Under the pieces are notes generated by a model. It worked only from the letters and a program-made list of their open reading frames with translations, made no database searches and had not been told where the DNA came from. Below, one piece after another: positions 16,836 through 26,334 of a stretch of DNA of 64,000 nt (the stretch's first letter is position 1; each line of letters starts with the position of its first letter). Source of the DNA: Burkholderia cenocepacia (GTDB taxonomy: Bacteria > Pseudomonadota > Gammaproteobacteria > Burkholderiales > Burkholderiaceae). The position numbers and the translations under genes are program-made. The DNA lies in the NCBI RefSeq assembly GCF_014211915.1, contig NZ_CP060040.1:2793916-2857915 (forward strand), read 5' to 3'.

Positions 16836-17753
16836 ATGACATCGGTCGATCATCTCGATCTGAACCTGTTGCGCGTATTCCAGGCGATCGTCGAGGAACG
16901 CAGCCTGACGAAGGCCGGCGAGCGGCTCGCGCTGTCGCAGCCGGCCGTCAGCTATTCGCTCGGCCGGCTGCGCACGCTGTTCGACGATCCGCTGTTCGTG
17001 CGGACGCGCTCGGGCATGCAGCCGACGCCCGTCGCGCTCGAACTCGCGAGCATCGTCGGCAAGGCGCTCGACATGGTGCGCGTGGCGCTGCGCTACGCGG
17101 AGCGCTTCGATCCGGCCACCAGCACGCGCACGTTCCGGCTGTCGCTGTCGGATGCGGGCGAGATGGCGTACCTGCCGGCGATCTGCCAGGCGCTGCGGGA
17201 GCGCGCGCCGCGCGTGACGTTGAGCGTGCAGCCGCTGCCGGTGGAGGAGATCGAGGAAGCGCTGCGCGCGAGCCGGCTCGATTTCGCGATCGGCAACCTG
17301 CCGGAGCTGATGCCGCGCACGCGCCACCAGGTGCTGTTCGAGGAAACCTACGTGTGCATGACGGGGCGCCGGCGCGGGCTGCCGACGGCCGCTGCGCTGA
17401 GCCTCGAGCAATTCGTCCGCGCCGCGCACGTCAACGTGAAATCGGTCGAGCACAGCCACCACGCGCTCGACGACGCGTTGCGCGCGCAGGGCGTGGGCCG
17501 CAACATCGCGCTCGAGGTGCCGCACTTCGTCGCGCTGCCGAGCGTGCTGTCGGTCACCGATCTGTATGCGACGCTGCCGAGGCGGCTCGCGCGGATCCTG
17601 AACCGCGACAACGCATTCCGCCTGTACGACCTGCCGGTCACGCTGCCGCCCGCGCCGGTGACGATGCACTGGCACGAGCACTTCCACGAGGACGAGGGCA
17701 ACGCGTGGATGCGCGCGCTGCTCGCCGAGATCGTCGAGCGTTTCGACGAATGA
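16836..17753 (+). CDS. LysR-family regulator of the iac locus (NodD-like)
   Basis: 305 residues. The LysR winged HTH (LDLNLLRVFQAIVEERSLTK, SQPAVSYSLGRLR) is followed by the NodD/NahR-type effector domain with VPHFVALPSVLSVTDLYATLP. ATG 16836 is preferred to 16812/16821 because GGAGG sits 7 bases upstream. It is divergent from iacC and likely autoregulated through the dyad at 16781-16808. The position corresponds to the LysR gene reported as iacS in Paraburkholderia; I leave the symbol open. Confidence 0.85.
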   Translation: MTSVDHLDLNLLRVFQAIVEERSLTKAGERLALSQPAVSYSLGRLRTLFDDPLFVRTRSGMQPTPVALELASIVGKALDMVRVALRYAERFDPATSTRTFRLSLSDAGEMAYLPAICQALRERAPRVTLSVQPLPVEEIEEALRASRLDFAIGNLPELMPRTRHQVLFEETYVCMTGRRRGLPTAAALSLEQFVRAAHVNVKSVEHSHHALDDALRAQGVGRNIALEVPHFVALPSVLSVTDLYATLPRRLARILNRDNAFRLYDLPVTLPPAPVTMHWHEHFHEDEGNAWMRALLAEIVERFDE

Positions 17754-17886
17754 CGATCGGCGGTGCGCGATGGCGTGCCGATGCGGGTCGCCAGCGGTGG
17801 TCGGCATCGGCCTTCAGTGCATCGGTGCCTCGGTGCCTCGATCAAGCGCTAGATCGGCGCCGCGGCATGGCGGCGGACTCGGCGCA

Positions 17887-18867
17887 TCAGAGATCGAGCA
17901 CGAGCACCGCCGAGCGCGCACGCGACACGCAGCAGCAGATCACCGTGTTGCTCGCGCGCTCGGCCTTGCTCAGGCAGTGGTCGCGGTGATCGGGCTCGCC
18001 GTCGAGCACCGGCACCATGCAGGTGCCGCACACGCCTTCGCCGCATGACGTATCGACCTCGATGCCGATCTGCGCGAGTGCGTCGACGATCGACGTATCG
18101 GGGGTGACGCGTACCGACTGGCCGCTGCGTTGCAGGCGCACTTCGAAGCCGTCGGCCGGAGCCGCATTCGCGGCGGTGACGGCCCCGGACGGTTCCGCCG
18201 CGAAGCGTTCGAGATGAATCGCGTCTTCCGGGATGCGCCGGGCCGCGGCCGCGACGACGGCATCCATGAACGGCCCGGGGCCGCACGTATAGACATGCGC
18301 TGTCGGGTCGATCGATTCGACGCAGCGGCCCAGTTCGGCCGCGAGTGCATCGGGCTCGACGCCGTAATGGAACGTCACGTGCGACGCGAACGGTTCGGCC
18401 GACAATGCGTCGACGAACGCGGCATGCGCGCGGCTGCGTGCGAAGTAATGCAACCGGTAGCGCGCGCCGCGCTTGTGCAGCGCATACGCCATCGACAGCA
18501 GCGGCGTGATGCCGATGCCGGCCGCGATCAGCACGTGCTCGCTCGCGTCATCGGCCAGACGAAACAGGTTGCGCGGCGTGCCGATCGACAACTCGGCGCC
18601 GACGTTCACGTCGTCGTGCAGCGAACGCGAGCCGCCGCGCGACTGCGCTTCCTTCTTCACCGCGAACAGATAGCTGCCGCGTTCGTCGGGGTTGCCGCAC
18701 AGCGAGTACTGCCGCGTGACGCCGGATGGCGCGGTGACGTCGATATGGGCGCCCGGTTCGTACGCGTCGAACGGCTGGCCGTCGACGCGCGAGACCCGGA
18801 AACAGCGGATGTCCTGCGCCGCGTCGATCAGCGCGTCGATCCGGACCTGGTGGCGGTTCGCTTGCAT
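17887..18867 (-). CDS. iacF: Phthalate-dioxygenase-type ferredoxin reductase (IacF-like)
   Basis: 326 residues. An FMN-binding FNR domain (PGAHIDVTAPSG, RQYSLCGNP) comes first, then the NAD domain (LIAAGIGITPLLSMAYAL, YTCGPGPFMDAV). The C-terminal plant-type [2Fe-2S] domain has ligands C275, C280, C283 and C313 in exact C-x4-C-x2-C-x29-C spacing. It passes electrons from NAD(P)H to IacCD. It is transcribed alone with its own LysR-type box. Confidence 0.9.
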   Translation of the reverse strand: MQANRHQVRIDALIDAAQDIRCFRVSRVDGQPFDAYEPGAHIDVTAPSGVTRQYSLCGNPDERGSYLFAVKKEAQSRGGSRSLHDDVNVGAELSIGTPRNLFRLADDASEHVLIAAGIGITPLLSMAYALHKRGARYRLHYFARSRAHAAFVDALSAEPFASHVTFHYGVEPDALAAELGRCVESIDPTAHVYTCGPGPFMDAVVAAAARRIPEDAIHLERFAAEPSGAVTAANAAPADGFEVRLQRSGQSVRVTPDTSIVDALAQIGIEVDTSCGEGVCGTCMVPVLDGEPDHRDHCLSKAERASNTVICCCVSRARSAVLVLDL

Positions 18868-18952
18868 GGGAGATTCCGTGGGATAGAGAAAAGCGGCGCG
18901 GCAGAGCCCCGCGCCGTCATGCGATCGAGAATAGGGATGGGCATCGCATAAA

Positions 18953-18980
18953 TCAAATCGATTAAAAAGCGATGATGGAA
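18953..18980. promoter_or_regulatory. LysR-type operator candidate upstream of iacF
   Basis: TCAAATCGATTAAAAAGCGA followed by TGATGGAA is 22/28 identical to the block at 16781-16808. It lies 86 bp upstream of the iacF start, a usual LysR activation distance, which supports co-regulation of the oxygenase and its reductase. Confidence 0.5.
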
Positions 18981-19081
18981 TAAACAGGATGGATGATGGT
19001 GGCGTGCCGATTGTCGCCGGTCAGTGTGGCGGCGATCGCGCGGCCGGTGCGCCGACCACGCGATCGGTGAACCGCGCGACT

Positions 19082-20485
19082 TCAGCGAGCGGCAATGGCG
19101 TTGCCGCCGTCGACGGCCGTGTCGGCCGAAGCCGATGCCGCCGCGTGACCGCGCTCGCGCTCGAGGCTGCGCCGATAGTGGCGGCAGCCGGCGGCGAGCA
19201 GCAGCGCGGCGAGCGTGGCCGCCGCGACGTTGACGATCGACATCGAATGGCCGACCGCGGCCGGCGCGCCGAACACGCGATCGGTGAACAGCGCGACGAC
19301 GGTCGTGCCGATCCCGAGCGCGATCAGGTTCGATACCAGCAGGAACAGCGCGGAGATCTGCGCGCGCATCTGGTTCGGCGCGAGCGTCTGCATCGCGGCG
19401 GTCGACGTCGGCATCGGGAACGACGCGAAGAACATCGCGACGACCAGCATCGCGAGCGACGCCGGCAGGCTGTCGAGCTGCGTGAACAGCGTCGCGGGAA
19501 TCGCCATGCACGCGGCGCCGATCGCGCCGGCACGCATCGGCGCATCGCCGCGGCCGCGCCGCAGCAGCCAGTCGTTGAGCCAGCCGCCGCAGAACACGCC
19601 GGCCGTGTTCGCGACCAGCAGCACGATGCCGAGCGTGTAGCCGGCTTCGACGGCCGTCATCCCGAAGCGGCGGATATAGAACGCGGGCGTCCAGCTCAGC
19701 AGGCAGTACAGCGCCATCGCATAGAACGAGAAGCCGAGGTAGTGGCACGCGAAGGTCGCGCGGTGCGTGCCGACGAAGCGCAGCGAATCGCGCATCGATA
19801 CGCGCCGCACGGCGCCTGAACGGTCCTGCGCGAGCCCCTTGCGCTGCGGGTCGCGCACGGTCGCGGCGAACAGCAGTGCGACGAGGATGCCCGGCAGCCC
19901 CACGATCAGGAACGTGACCTGCCACGCATGCACCTGTCCGACCACCGGCAGCGTGAACGCGCTCGCATGCTTGAGCAGCGCGATCACGTAGCCGCCGATC
20001 AGGAACGCGATGCCGCCGCCGATGAACGAGCCGAGCGAATACACGGCGACCGCGCGCCCGAGCTTCTCCTTCGGGAAGTAGTCGGCGAGCATCGAATACG
20101 CGCCGGGCGATAGCGCGGCCTCGCCGACGCCGACGCCCATCCGCGCGATGAACATGTGCATGAAATGCTGGCTGAGCCCGCACGCGGCGGTCGCGACGCT
20201 CCACAGCGCGATGCCGAGCGAGATGATGCGCGGGCGCGCATAGCGGTCGGCGAGATACGCGACGGGTAGCCCCATCACCGCATAGAACAGCGAAAACGCG
20301 AAGCCGTTGAGCAGGCTGAACTGCGTGTCGGACAGATGCAGGTCGCGCTTGATCGGTTCGATCATCAGCACGAGGACTTGCCGGTCGACGAACGAGAAGA
20401 TGTACGCGAGCATGCAGATGACGACGACATACCATTCGTACGTATAGCGCTTGCCGTCGGCAGCGCGGGCCGTGGATGCGGACAT
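19082..20485 (-). CDS. MFS transporter, probable indole-3-acetate/aromatic acid uptake
   Basis: 467 residues, 12 hydrophobic segments. It carries the loop motif GLPVAYLADRYARPRIISLG (variant of G-x3-D-R/K-x-G-R-R/K) and SFVDRQVLVLMIEPIKRDL near the N-terminus, typical of the spinster/ACS-like aromatic-acid permeases. ATG 20485 has GGAGA upstream. It sits between iacF and the porin, so a role in importing indole-3-acetate is likely but inferred. Confidence 0.87.
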   Translation of the reverse strand: MSASTARAADGKRYTYEWYVVVICMLAYIFSFVDRQVLVLMIEPIKRDLHLSDTQFSLLNGFAFSLFYAVMGLPVAYLADRYARPRIISLGIALWSVATAACGLSQHFMHMFIARMGVGVGEAALSPGAYSMLADYFPKEKLGRAVAVYSLGSFIGGGIAFLIGGYVIALLKHASAFTLPVVGQVHAWQVTFLIVGLPGILVALLFAATVRDPQRKGLAQDRSGAVRRVSMRDSLRFVGTHRATFACHYLGFSFYAMALYCLLSWTPAFYIRRFGMTAVEAGYTLGIVLLVANTAGVFCGGWLNDWLLRRGRGDAPMRAGAIGAACMAIPATLFTQLDSLPASLAMLVVAMFFASFPMPTSTAAMQTLAPNQMRAQISALFLLVSNLIALGIGTTVVALFTDRVFGAPAAVGHSMSIVNVAAATLAALLLAAGCRHYRRSLERERGHAAASASADTAVDGGNAIAAR

Positions 20486-20895
20486 GCGGGTTCTCCAGGA
20501 GCGGGCGGTGGAAAAGCGCGGCATCGGCCTGGCGGGCCGGGCGCCGTCGCGGCGCGAAAGCGTGCGGGTGACACGATCGGAAACGCAGCGTAGTCGGCCA
20601 AATTCGGCCGCCATAGCCGGAGTGACAGCCGCGCCACACGGACATTTACCGACCCGGATAAAGAAAACACCGAGACCGTGCGCGCGGGCCGCCGCGCGGC
20701 GCGCGTGCGGCGGGGCCCGCGCGCGTCATGCGGCGCATCTATAAGCGTTATAGAGCGCATTGCGTCGACGTCCGAAATTGTCGTTCCTAGACTCGGCCCG
20801 GTTTTGATCGGCAGCGTTCGCCTCTGAAAGCGAACGCGCTTCACATCAAGCGGCGCGATGCCGACAGGTGCCGCAACTTCTACGGGACGACGCAG
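20486..20895. promoter_or_regulatory. Divergent MFS / porin control region
   Basis: 410 bp without a gene. At 20739-20753 is the perfect 6-bp-arm inverted repeat CTATAA-GCG-TTATAG, which contains a T-N11-A LysR box. The rest is GC-rich leader sequence. Confidence 0.45.
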
Positions 20896-22013
20896 ATGAA
20901 CCATCCGAACGGGCGGGCCGACCGGCTTGCCGTACCGCTTGCCGCGCTGCTGGCATGCATGACGCTGCCGGCCGCCGCGCAATCGAGCGTGACGCTCTAC
21001 GGCCGCATCGACACCGCGATCGAATACGCGAACACCGGGCCGAACCACGTGACGCGCATGGGCAGCGGCAACCTGTGGGCGTCGCAGTGGGGGCTGAAGG
21101 GCGTCGAGGATCTCGGCGGCGGCTACGCGACGATCTTCAAGCTCGAGGACGGTTTCAACGCGGCGAGCGGCGCGCTGTCGAACAGCAGCGCGCTGTTCGG
21201 CCGCGAAGCGTGGGTCGGCATCACGGGGCCGTTCGGCGGCGTGCAGTTCGGCGAGCTCTACACGATCCTGCATACGACGCTCGTCACGTACAGCCTGCCG
21301 GGGCTCGGCGCGGGCTTGCATGGGGGAACGCGACCAACAACTTCGTCGGGCCCGCGTTCCTGCGCGTACGCAACTCGATGCGCTACACGTCGCCGCGCTA
21401 CGCGGGCTTCCTGTTGCGCGCGATGGCCGCGCGCGGCACCAACGGCGCGGCCGGGCAGCCGGCGACGCTCGGCGATACCTACGGCGCCGGCCTCAACTAC
21501 GTGCGCGGCGGGTTGTCGGTCGACGTCGACTACATGCAGCAGAAGTTCAGCCCGGTGGCCGCATCGACGCTCGGCGCCACGAGCACGGCCGCGAACGGCA
21601 ACTACACGCTCGGTGCGATTTCGTACGACTTCAGCGTCGTGAAGGTGGCCGCGCTGTACCTGCGTCATCGCGGCGGCCCCGATGTCGCGACCGCGATCGA
21701 CAGTCAGAGCGCCTATCCGCACAGCGACATCATGGAGCTCAGCGCGACGGTGCCGATCGGGCGTGCATCGCTGCTGCTGAGCATCGGCCATTACCGGAAG
21801 GTGGCCGACAGCGACGGCAATGCCGATTCGTACGGCATTCGTTTCGACTATCCGCTGTCGAAGCGCACGGTGCTGTACACGGGCGCCGCGATGGTGCGCA
21901 ACGGCGCGCATGCCCGCTTCGTCGTCAACGGCGCGGCCGGCGGCGGCGTCGCGGTGGCCAAGCCGGGCGCGACCGCGAGTTCGCTCGTCGCCGGCATCCT
22001 CACGTCGTTCTGA
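20896..22013 (+). pseudogene. Gram-negative porin with a one-base frameshift
   Basis: An outer-membrane trimeric porin of the Burkholderiales OmpC type. It has a signal peptide ending PAAAQSSVTLYGRIDTAIEY and an EDLGGGYATIFKLEDGFN strand, and the C-terminal phenylalanine is intact (LVAGILTSF). The first ~142 codons are in one frame and the remainder (NATNNFVGPAFLRVRNSMRY onward) in another. Loss of one base near 21316-21326, at a run of five G, explains this. It is about 373 residues if repaired. It may be a true mutation, a phase-variable tract or a sequencing error. It probably served entry of the iac substrate. Confidence 0.82.
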
Positions 22014-22051
22014 GCGTTTCGGCGAGCCCGCGCCCGTGTCCGCTCGCGCCG

Positions 22052-23089
22052 CTACGCGCAGGCGGGCGGCTGCGGCGCGAGCCATGCGTCGAACGGCGCC
22101 TGCTCGCCGATATTGAACAGTTCGAGCAGCAGCGCGCGCAGCCAGCGATGGCCGGGGTCCGCATCGAAGCGGCGGTGCCAGTACGCGTTGACGGCCCATT
22201 CGCCGGCGCCGGCGATCTCGTACAGCACGCACGGCTGGCGTGCCGCGAACGTGATCGCGATCGTCTCCGGCAGGATCAGCGCGTAGTCGCCGTCCTGCAA
22301 CAGCGCCGGCACCACCAGAAAATCGGGCAGCGCCGCGCGCACCCGCGGCATCAGTTCGTGCCGCTCGAGCAGTTGCATCGACTGCGGATGCGACGTGACG
22401 GCGACGAAGCGCAGCGTGTCGGGCGCCGCGCCGTCGAGCACGAAGTCGGCGGGCAGCCCGACGCGCTGCGCGGTGCGGCGCGGCATCAGCAGCACGCAGC
22501 GCTCGTGCAGCAGCGCGGTGCGCTGGAAGTGGCTCGACGCATCGGCGAAATGCCCGAGCGCGAAGTCGATGCGCCCCGATTCGAGCGCGACGTTGAGCTG
22601 GCATTCGTCGACGTGCAGCGTCTCGATCACGGCGCCCGGCGCGCGCCGGTCGAACGCGGCGAGCAGCGTCGGCAGGAACGCGCTCGCCGCGAAATCGCTC
22701 ATGTGCAGGCGGAACACGCGCTGCGTGCTGTCGGGCGCGAAGCGCGAGCCTTCGTCGAGCACGTCCTGCAGGATCGCGAGCGCCTTGTCGACCGAGATCG
22801 CGAGCCGCTGCGCGCGCGGCGTCGGCTCGACGCCGGTGCCGGTGCGCACGAACAGCGCGTCGCGGAACATCAGCCGCAGCCGGCCGAGCGCGTAGCTGAC
22901 GGACGGCTGCGTGACGCCGAGCCGCAGCGCCGCGCGGCCGACGTGCCGCGCTTCATACACCGCGCGAAACGTCTTCAACAGGTTGAGATCGAGATCCTGC
23001 ACGCGCAGTCCGTCGGACGCGTCGCCGTCGTGCGGCGCGGGGTCGGGTCGGGCCGTGGCCACGGGGCGGCCGGGAGCGGAGAGCGTCAT
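22052..23089 (-). CDS. LysR-family regulator (NodD-like)
   Basis: 345 residues with a ~30-residue N-terminal extension before the HTH (LDLNLLKTFRAVYEARHVGR, TQPSVSYALGRLR). The effector domain resembles that of the LysR at 16836. Its ATG overlaps the stop of the AraC gene upstream by four bases (ATGA), so the two regulators are co-translated. It may act on the porin/MFS region or on the dehydrogenase pair at 24210. Confidence 0.87.
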   Translation of the reverse strand: MTLSAPGRPVATARPDPAPHDGDASDGLRVQDLDLNLLKTFRAVYEARHVGRAALRLGVTQPSVSYALGRLRLMFRDALFVRTGTGVEPTPRAQRLAISVDKALAILQDVLDEGSRFAPDSTQRVFRLHMSDFAASAFLPTLLAAFDRRAPGAVIETLHVDECQLNVALESGRIDFALGHFADASSHFQRTALLHERCVLLMPRRTAQRVGLPADFVLDGAAPDTLRFVAVTSHPQSMQLLERHELMPRVRAALPDFLVVPALLQDGDYALILPETIAITFAARQPCVLYEIAGAGEWAVNAYWHRRFDADPGHRWLRALLLELFNIGEQAPFDAWLAPQPPACA

Positions 23090-24060
23090 CGTGTCTGCCT
23101 CGCGGTGACGGAAGGCGTGTGGCCGTAACGCCGTGCATACGCCTTCGCGAAATGGCCGAAGCCATGGATGCCGTGCGCGATCAATACGTCGGTCACGCTG
23201 CGCGCGTCGCCGCGCTGTAGCGCCGCGTGTACGGCGGCGAGCCGGCGCTCGCGCACGTACGCGGCCGGCGACGTGTGCAGGAACGCGCGGAACGCGTGCT
23301 GCAGCGTGCGCGGCGCGACCCCGGCGACGGCCGCCAGCGCGGCGAGCGCGAGCGGTTCGCCGAGGTGCGCATCGACGTGAGCGCACGCGCGGCGCACGTG
23401 CGCGGGCAGCGGCGGCGTGCCGCGTCGCAGCGCGTCGCTGTACGAATGCGGCAGGTGCGTGAGCAGCAGCGACATCAGCCACGCGGTGAGGTCGGCGCCG
23501 AACACCGGCGACGCCGCACCGATGCCCGGCTGCGCGCCGAGCCGGCACAGGTATTCGAAGGTCGGCCGTACGAGCGCGGCGCCCGCGCCGGCACCGCCGG
23601 CCGCGAGATCGAATTGCAGCGGCCGCGTGAGCGTCGCCTGCAGCATGTCCTGCAACTTGCGCTCGAGCGCGCCGCGTTCGAGCCGCAGCACGAGGTTGCG
23701 GCAATCGGGGCTCGTGCGCAGACGGCTCGGAAGCGCGGGCGACGATACGGTCAGCGCGCCGGGGCCGGCGCGCGCGACGACGTTGCCGGCCTGCAGTTCG
23801 CACGCACCGGCGAGCGTCAGCCGGAACAGGAAGTGATCGGCATCGTCGCCGAACTCGATGCGCGTTGCGCGGCCGTAGCAGAGTTCGAGCAGCGCGCCGT
23901 GATGCAGCGGCACCTCGTACAGCTCCGCGTGAAACGGATCGCGGCCGGCCGCGGCCATCCGGTGCGGCCCGAGCCGGTGCGCGACCGCGCGTTCGACTTC
24001 GTCGGGCGCCTGCAGCGTGCCGAGCCGGTTCGGCGCATGGCGGGAAAGGGCGATGTCCAT
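23086..24060 (-). CDS. AraC-family regulator (AraC_binding_2 type)
   Basis: 324 residues. The N-terminal sensor domain (HHGALLELCYGRATRIEFGD) resembles those of AraC proteins controlling aromatic oxygenase operons. The C-terminal double HTH reads LALAALAAVAGVAPRTLQHA and then VLIAHGIHGFGHFAKAYARR. ATG 24060 is preferred to an in-frame codon at 24165. It is divergent from the dehydrogenase pair at 24210. Confidence 0.88.
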   Translation of the reverse strand: MDIALSRHAPNRLGTLQAPDEVERAVAHRLGPHRMAAAGRDPFHAELYEVPLHHGALLELCYGRATRIEFGDDADHFLFRLTLAGACELQAGNVVARAGPGALTVSSPALPSRLRTSPDCRNLVLRLERGALERKLQDMLQATLTRPLQFDLAAGGAGAGAALVRPTFEYLCRLGAQPGIGAASPVFGADLTAWLMSLLLTHLPHSYSDALRRGTPPLPAHVRRACAHVDAHLGEPLALAALAAVAGVAPRTLQHAFRAFLHTSPAAYVRERRLAAVHAALQRGDARSVTDVLIAHGIHGFGHFAKAYARRYGHTPSVTARQTR

Positions 24061-24209
24061 TCGTAGACCTCGTGGCGGATGCAGGGGCGCGGCGGCATCC
24101 GCCGCACCGCGATTGCGTTGCGCGAACGGGCGTGTCGTTGCGCGTTTTGAAGCGACGCGGTGCAAGTGCCCGCGTAGTCTCGGACATACTCGATCACCGG
24201 GAGAAAACG

Positions 24210-25316
24210 ATGAAGGTATGTGTTCTGGGCGGCGGCCACGGCTGCCATGCGGCGGCCATCGACCTGCTCGAAAAAGGCCACGACGTGACGTGGTGGCGGC
24301 GCGATCGCGAGCCGCATGCGCGGCTGCGCGAGCTTGGCGTGCTGAACGTCACCGACTATCGCGGCAAGCGGGCGGTGCCGCTCGGCGATGCGCCGGGCGC
24401 GATCCGCCTGACCGACGATCTCGCCGCCGCGCTGCGCGGCGCGCGGCTCGTCGTGGTGCCGCTGCCGGCCACGTCGCACGACGCGCTCGCCGCGCAGGTC
24501 GCGCCGCTGCTGGAGGATGGCCAGGTCGTGTTCCTGCCGCCCGGCACGTTCGGCAGCGTCGTGTTCGCCCGCGCGGCCGCCGACGCCGGCAACCGTGCGC
24601 GCGTCGCGTTCGCCGAAACCGGCACGCTGCCGTATCTGGTGCGCAAGCATGGCGACAACGACGTCGTGATCAGCGCGTACGCGACGCGCCTGCCGACCGG
24701 CGTGTGGCCGGCGAACGCGGCCGGCTGGGCGTTCGACGTGCTGCGCGCCGGCTATCCGTCGGTCGAGCCGGTCGAGGATGCGTTGTCCGGCGCGCTGATG
24801 AACGCGGGCCCCGTGATCCATCCGCCGCTGATCCTGATGAACGCCGGGCCGCTCGAACACTTCGACGCGTGGGACATCCACAACGAAGGCACGCAGCCGT
24901 CGATCCGCCGAGTGACGAACGCGCTCGACGCCGAACGCATCGCGGTGCGCGAAGCGCTCGGCTACCGCGCGCCGCATTTCCCGCTCGCCGATCACTACGC
25001 GACCGACGGCGACCAGTGGATGTACGGGCGCGGCGCGCACGGCAAGCTGACCGATAGCGGCGACTGGCGCGAGAAGATCGATCTGCGCACGCATCGCTAC
25101 ATGCTCGAGGACACCCGGCTCGGGCTGTCGTTCATCGTGTCGTGCGGGCGCTGGGCCGGCTTGCCGACGCCCGTCGCGCAGGGGCTGCTGAGTATCGCGA
25201 GCGCGGTCGCGGTGCGCGACCTGTATGCGGAAGGGCGCACGCTGGAGCGGCTCGGGCTCGCGGCGCTGTCGAAGGACGCGCTGCGCGCGCTGCTCGACGC
25301 GGGGTACATGGCATGA
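24210..25316 (+). CDS. NAD/NADP octopine/nopaline dehydrogenase family protein
   Basis: 368 residues. The N-terminal Rossmann motif is VCVLGGGHGCHAAAIDLL. The C-terminal octopine-dehydrogenase helical domain has conserved HPPLILMNAG and a DHYATDGDQWMYG segment. Relatives reduce or oxidise opine-type imino-acid conjugates or act on related 2-oxo acids. The stop overlaps the next gene's start (ATGA). It is divergent from the AraC gene. The true substrate is unknown. Confidence 0.85.
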   Translation: MKVCVLGGGHGCHAAAIDLLEKGHDVTWWRRDREPHARLRELGVLNVTDYRGKRAVPLGDAPGAIRLTDDLAAALRGARLVVVPLPATSHDALAAQVAPLLEDGQVVFLPPGTFGSVVFARAAADAGNRARVAFAETGTLPYLVRKHGDNDVVISAYATRLPTGVWPANAAGWAFDVLRAGYPSVEPVEDALSGALMNAGPVIHPPLILMNAGPLEHFDAWDIHNEGTQPSIRRVTNALDAERIAVREALGYRAPHFPLADHYATDGDQWMYGRGAHGKLTDSGDWREKIDLRTHRYMLEDTRLGLSFIVSCGRWAGLPTPVAQGLLSIASAVAVRDLYAEGRTLERLGLAALSKDALRALLDAGYMA

Positions 25317-26323
25317 AGGCGGCCGCCGATGTGACGCGCATCCACGTGCTCGGCGCGGGCCGGATGGGGCAGGGTATCGCGCTCGTGTTCGCGTTCGCGG
25401 GCCTCGACGTGACGCTGATCGACTTCAAGCCGCGCGATGCGGCCGGCTGGCACGCGTTTGACGTGCGCACACGCGACGAGATCATCCGGCCGCTGCATGC
25501 GCAGGTCGCGCTGGGCCGCATCGATGCCGTGCAGGCGGATGCCGTCGTCGCGCGAATCGCGCTCGTCGTGCGCGACGGCGCGGCCGATGCGGTGCGCGAT
25601 GCCGACATCGTGTTCGAAGCGCTGCCGGAAGTGCTCGATGCAAAGGCCGACGCGCTGCGCTGGCTCGGTGAACACGTCGATGCGCACGCAACGATCGCGT
25701 CGACCACGTCGACGTTCGTCGTCACCGAATTGCAGCGCCACGTCGCGCACCCGGCACGGATGCTGAACGCACACTGGCTGAACCCCGCGCTGCTGATGCC
25801 GCTCGTCGAGGTGAGCCGCAGCGACGCAACGGATCAAGCCGTCGTCGACGCGCTCGCGGCGCTGCTCGAACGCGTGGGCAAGAAGCCGGTGATCTGCGGG
25901 CCGGCGCCCGGCTACATCGTGCCGCGCATCCAGGCGCTCGCGATGAACGAGGCCGCGCGGATGGTCGAGGAAGGCGTGGCCAGCGCCGAGGACATCGACA
26001 CGGCGATCCGCACCGGCTTCGGCCCGCGCTTCGCGGTGCTCGGGCTGCTCGAATTCATCGACTGGGGCGGCTGCGACATCCTCTACTACGCGTCGCAATA
26101 CCTGGCCGGCGAGATCGGCCCGCGCTTCGCGCCGGCCGCGAGCGTTGTGCGCAACATGGAAGCCGGGCGCGACGGCGTGCGTACGGGCGCCGGCTTCCAC
26201 GACTATGCGGCGGTCGACGTGCCCGCGTACATGCGCCAGCGACTCGGCGAATTCGCGCGGCTGCTCGACCATCTCGGGCTGGCGCCGGCGTTCGGCAGCG
26301 CGCGGCGCGACGCCGGGCGCTGA
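25313..26323 (+). CDS. 3-hydroxyacyl-CoA dehydrogenase family protein
   Basis: 336 residues. The NAD-binding domain has IHVLGAGRMGQGIALVFAFA and the DIVFEALPEVLDAK segment. The catalytic His-containing AHWLNPALLMPLVEV follows, and then the C-terminal dimerisation domain (PGYIVPRIQALAMNEAARMVEEG, KTGAGF-like RTGAGFHDY). It oxidises 3-hydroxyacyl-CoA or an L-gulonate/carnitine-like substrate. It is coupled with the octopine-dehydrogenase-like gene by a four-base overlap. Confidence 0.87.
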   Translation: MKAAADVTRIHVLGAGRMGQGIALVFAFAGLDVTLIDFKPRDAAGWHAFDVRTRDEIIRPLHAQVALGRIDAVQADAVVARIALVVRDGAADAVRDADIVFEALPEVLDAKADALRWLGEHVDAHATIASTTSTFVVTELQRHVAHPARMLNAHWLNPALLMPLVEVSRSDATDQAVVDALAALLERVGKKPVICGPAPGYIVPRIQALAMNEAARMVEEGVASAEDIDTAIRTGFGPRFAVLGLLEFIDWGGCDILYYASQYLAGEIGPRFAPAASVVRNMEAGRDGVRTGAGFHDYAAVDVPAYMRQRLGEFARLLDHLGLAPAFGSARRDAGR

Positions 26324-26334
26324 GCGGCGCGCGC

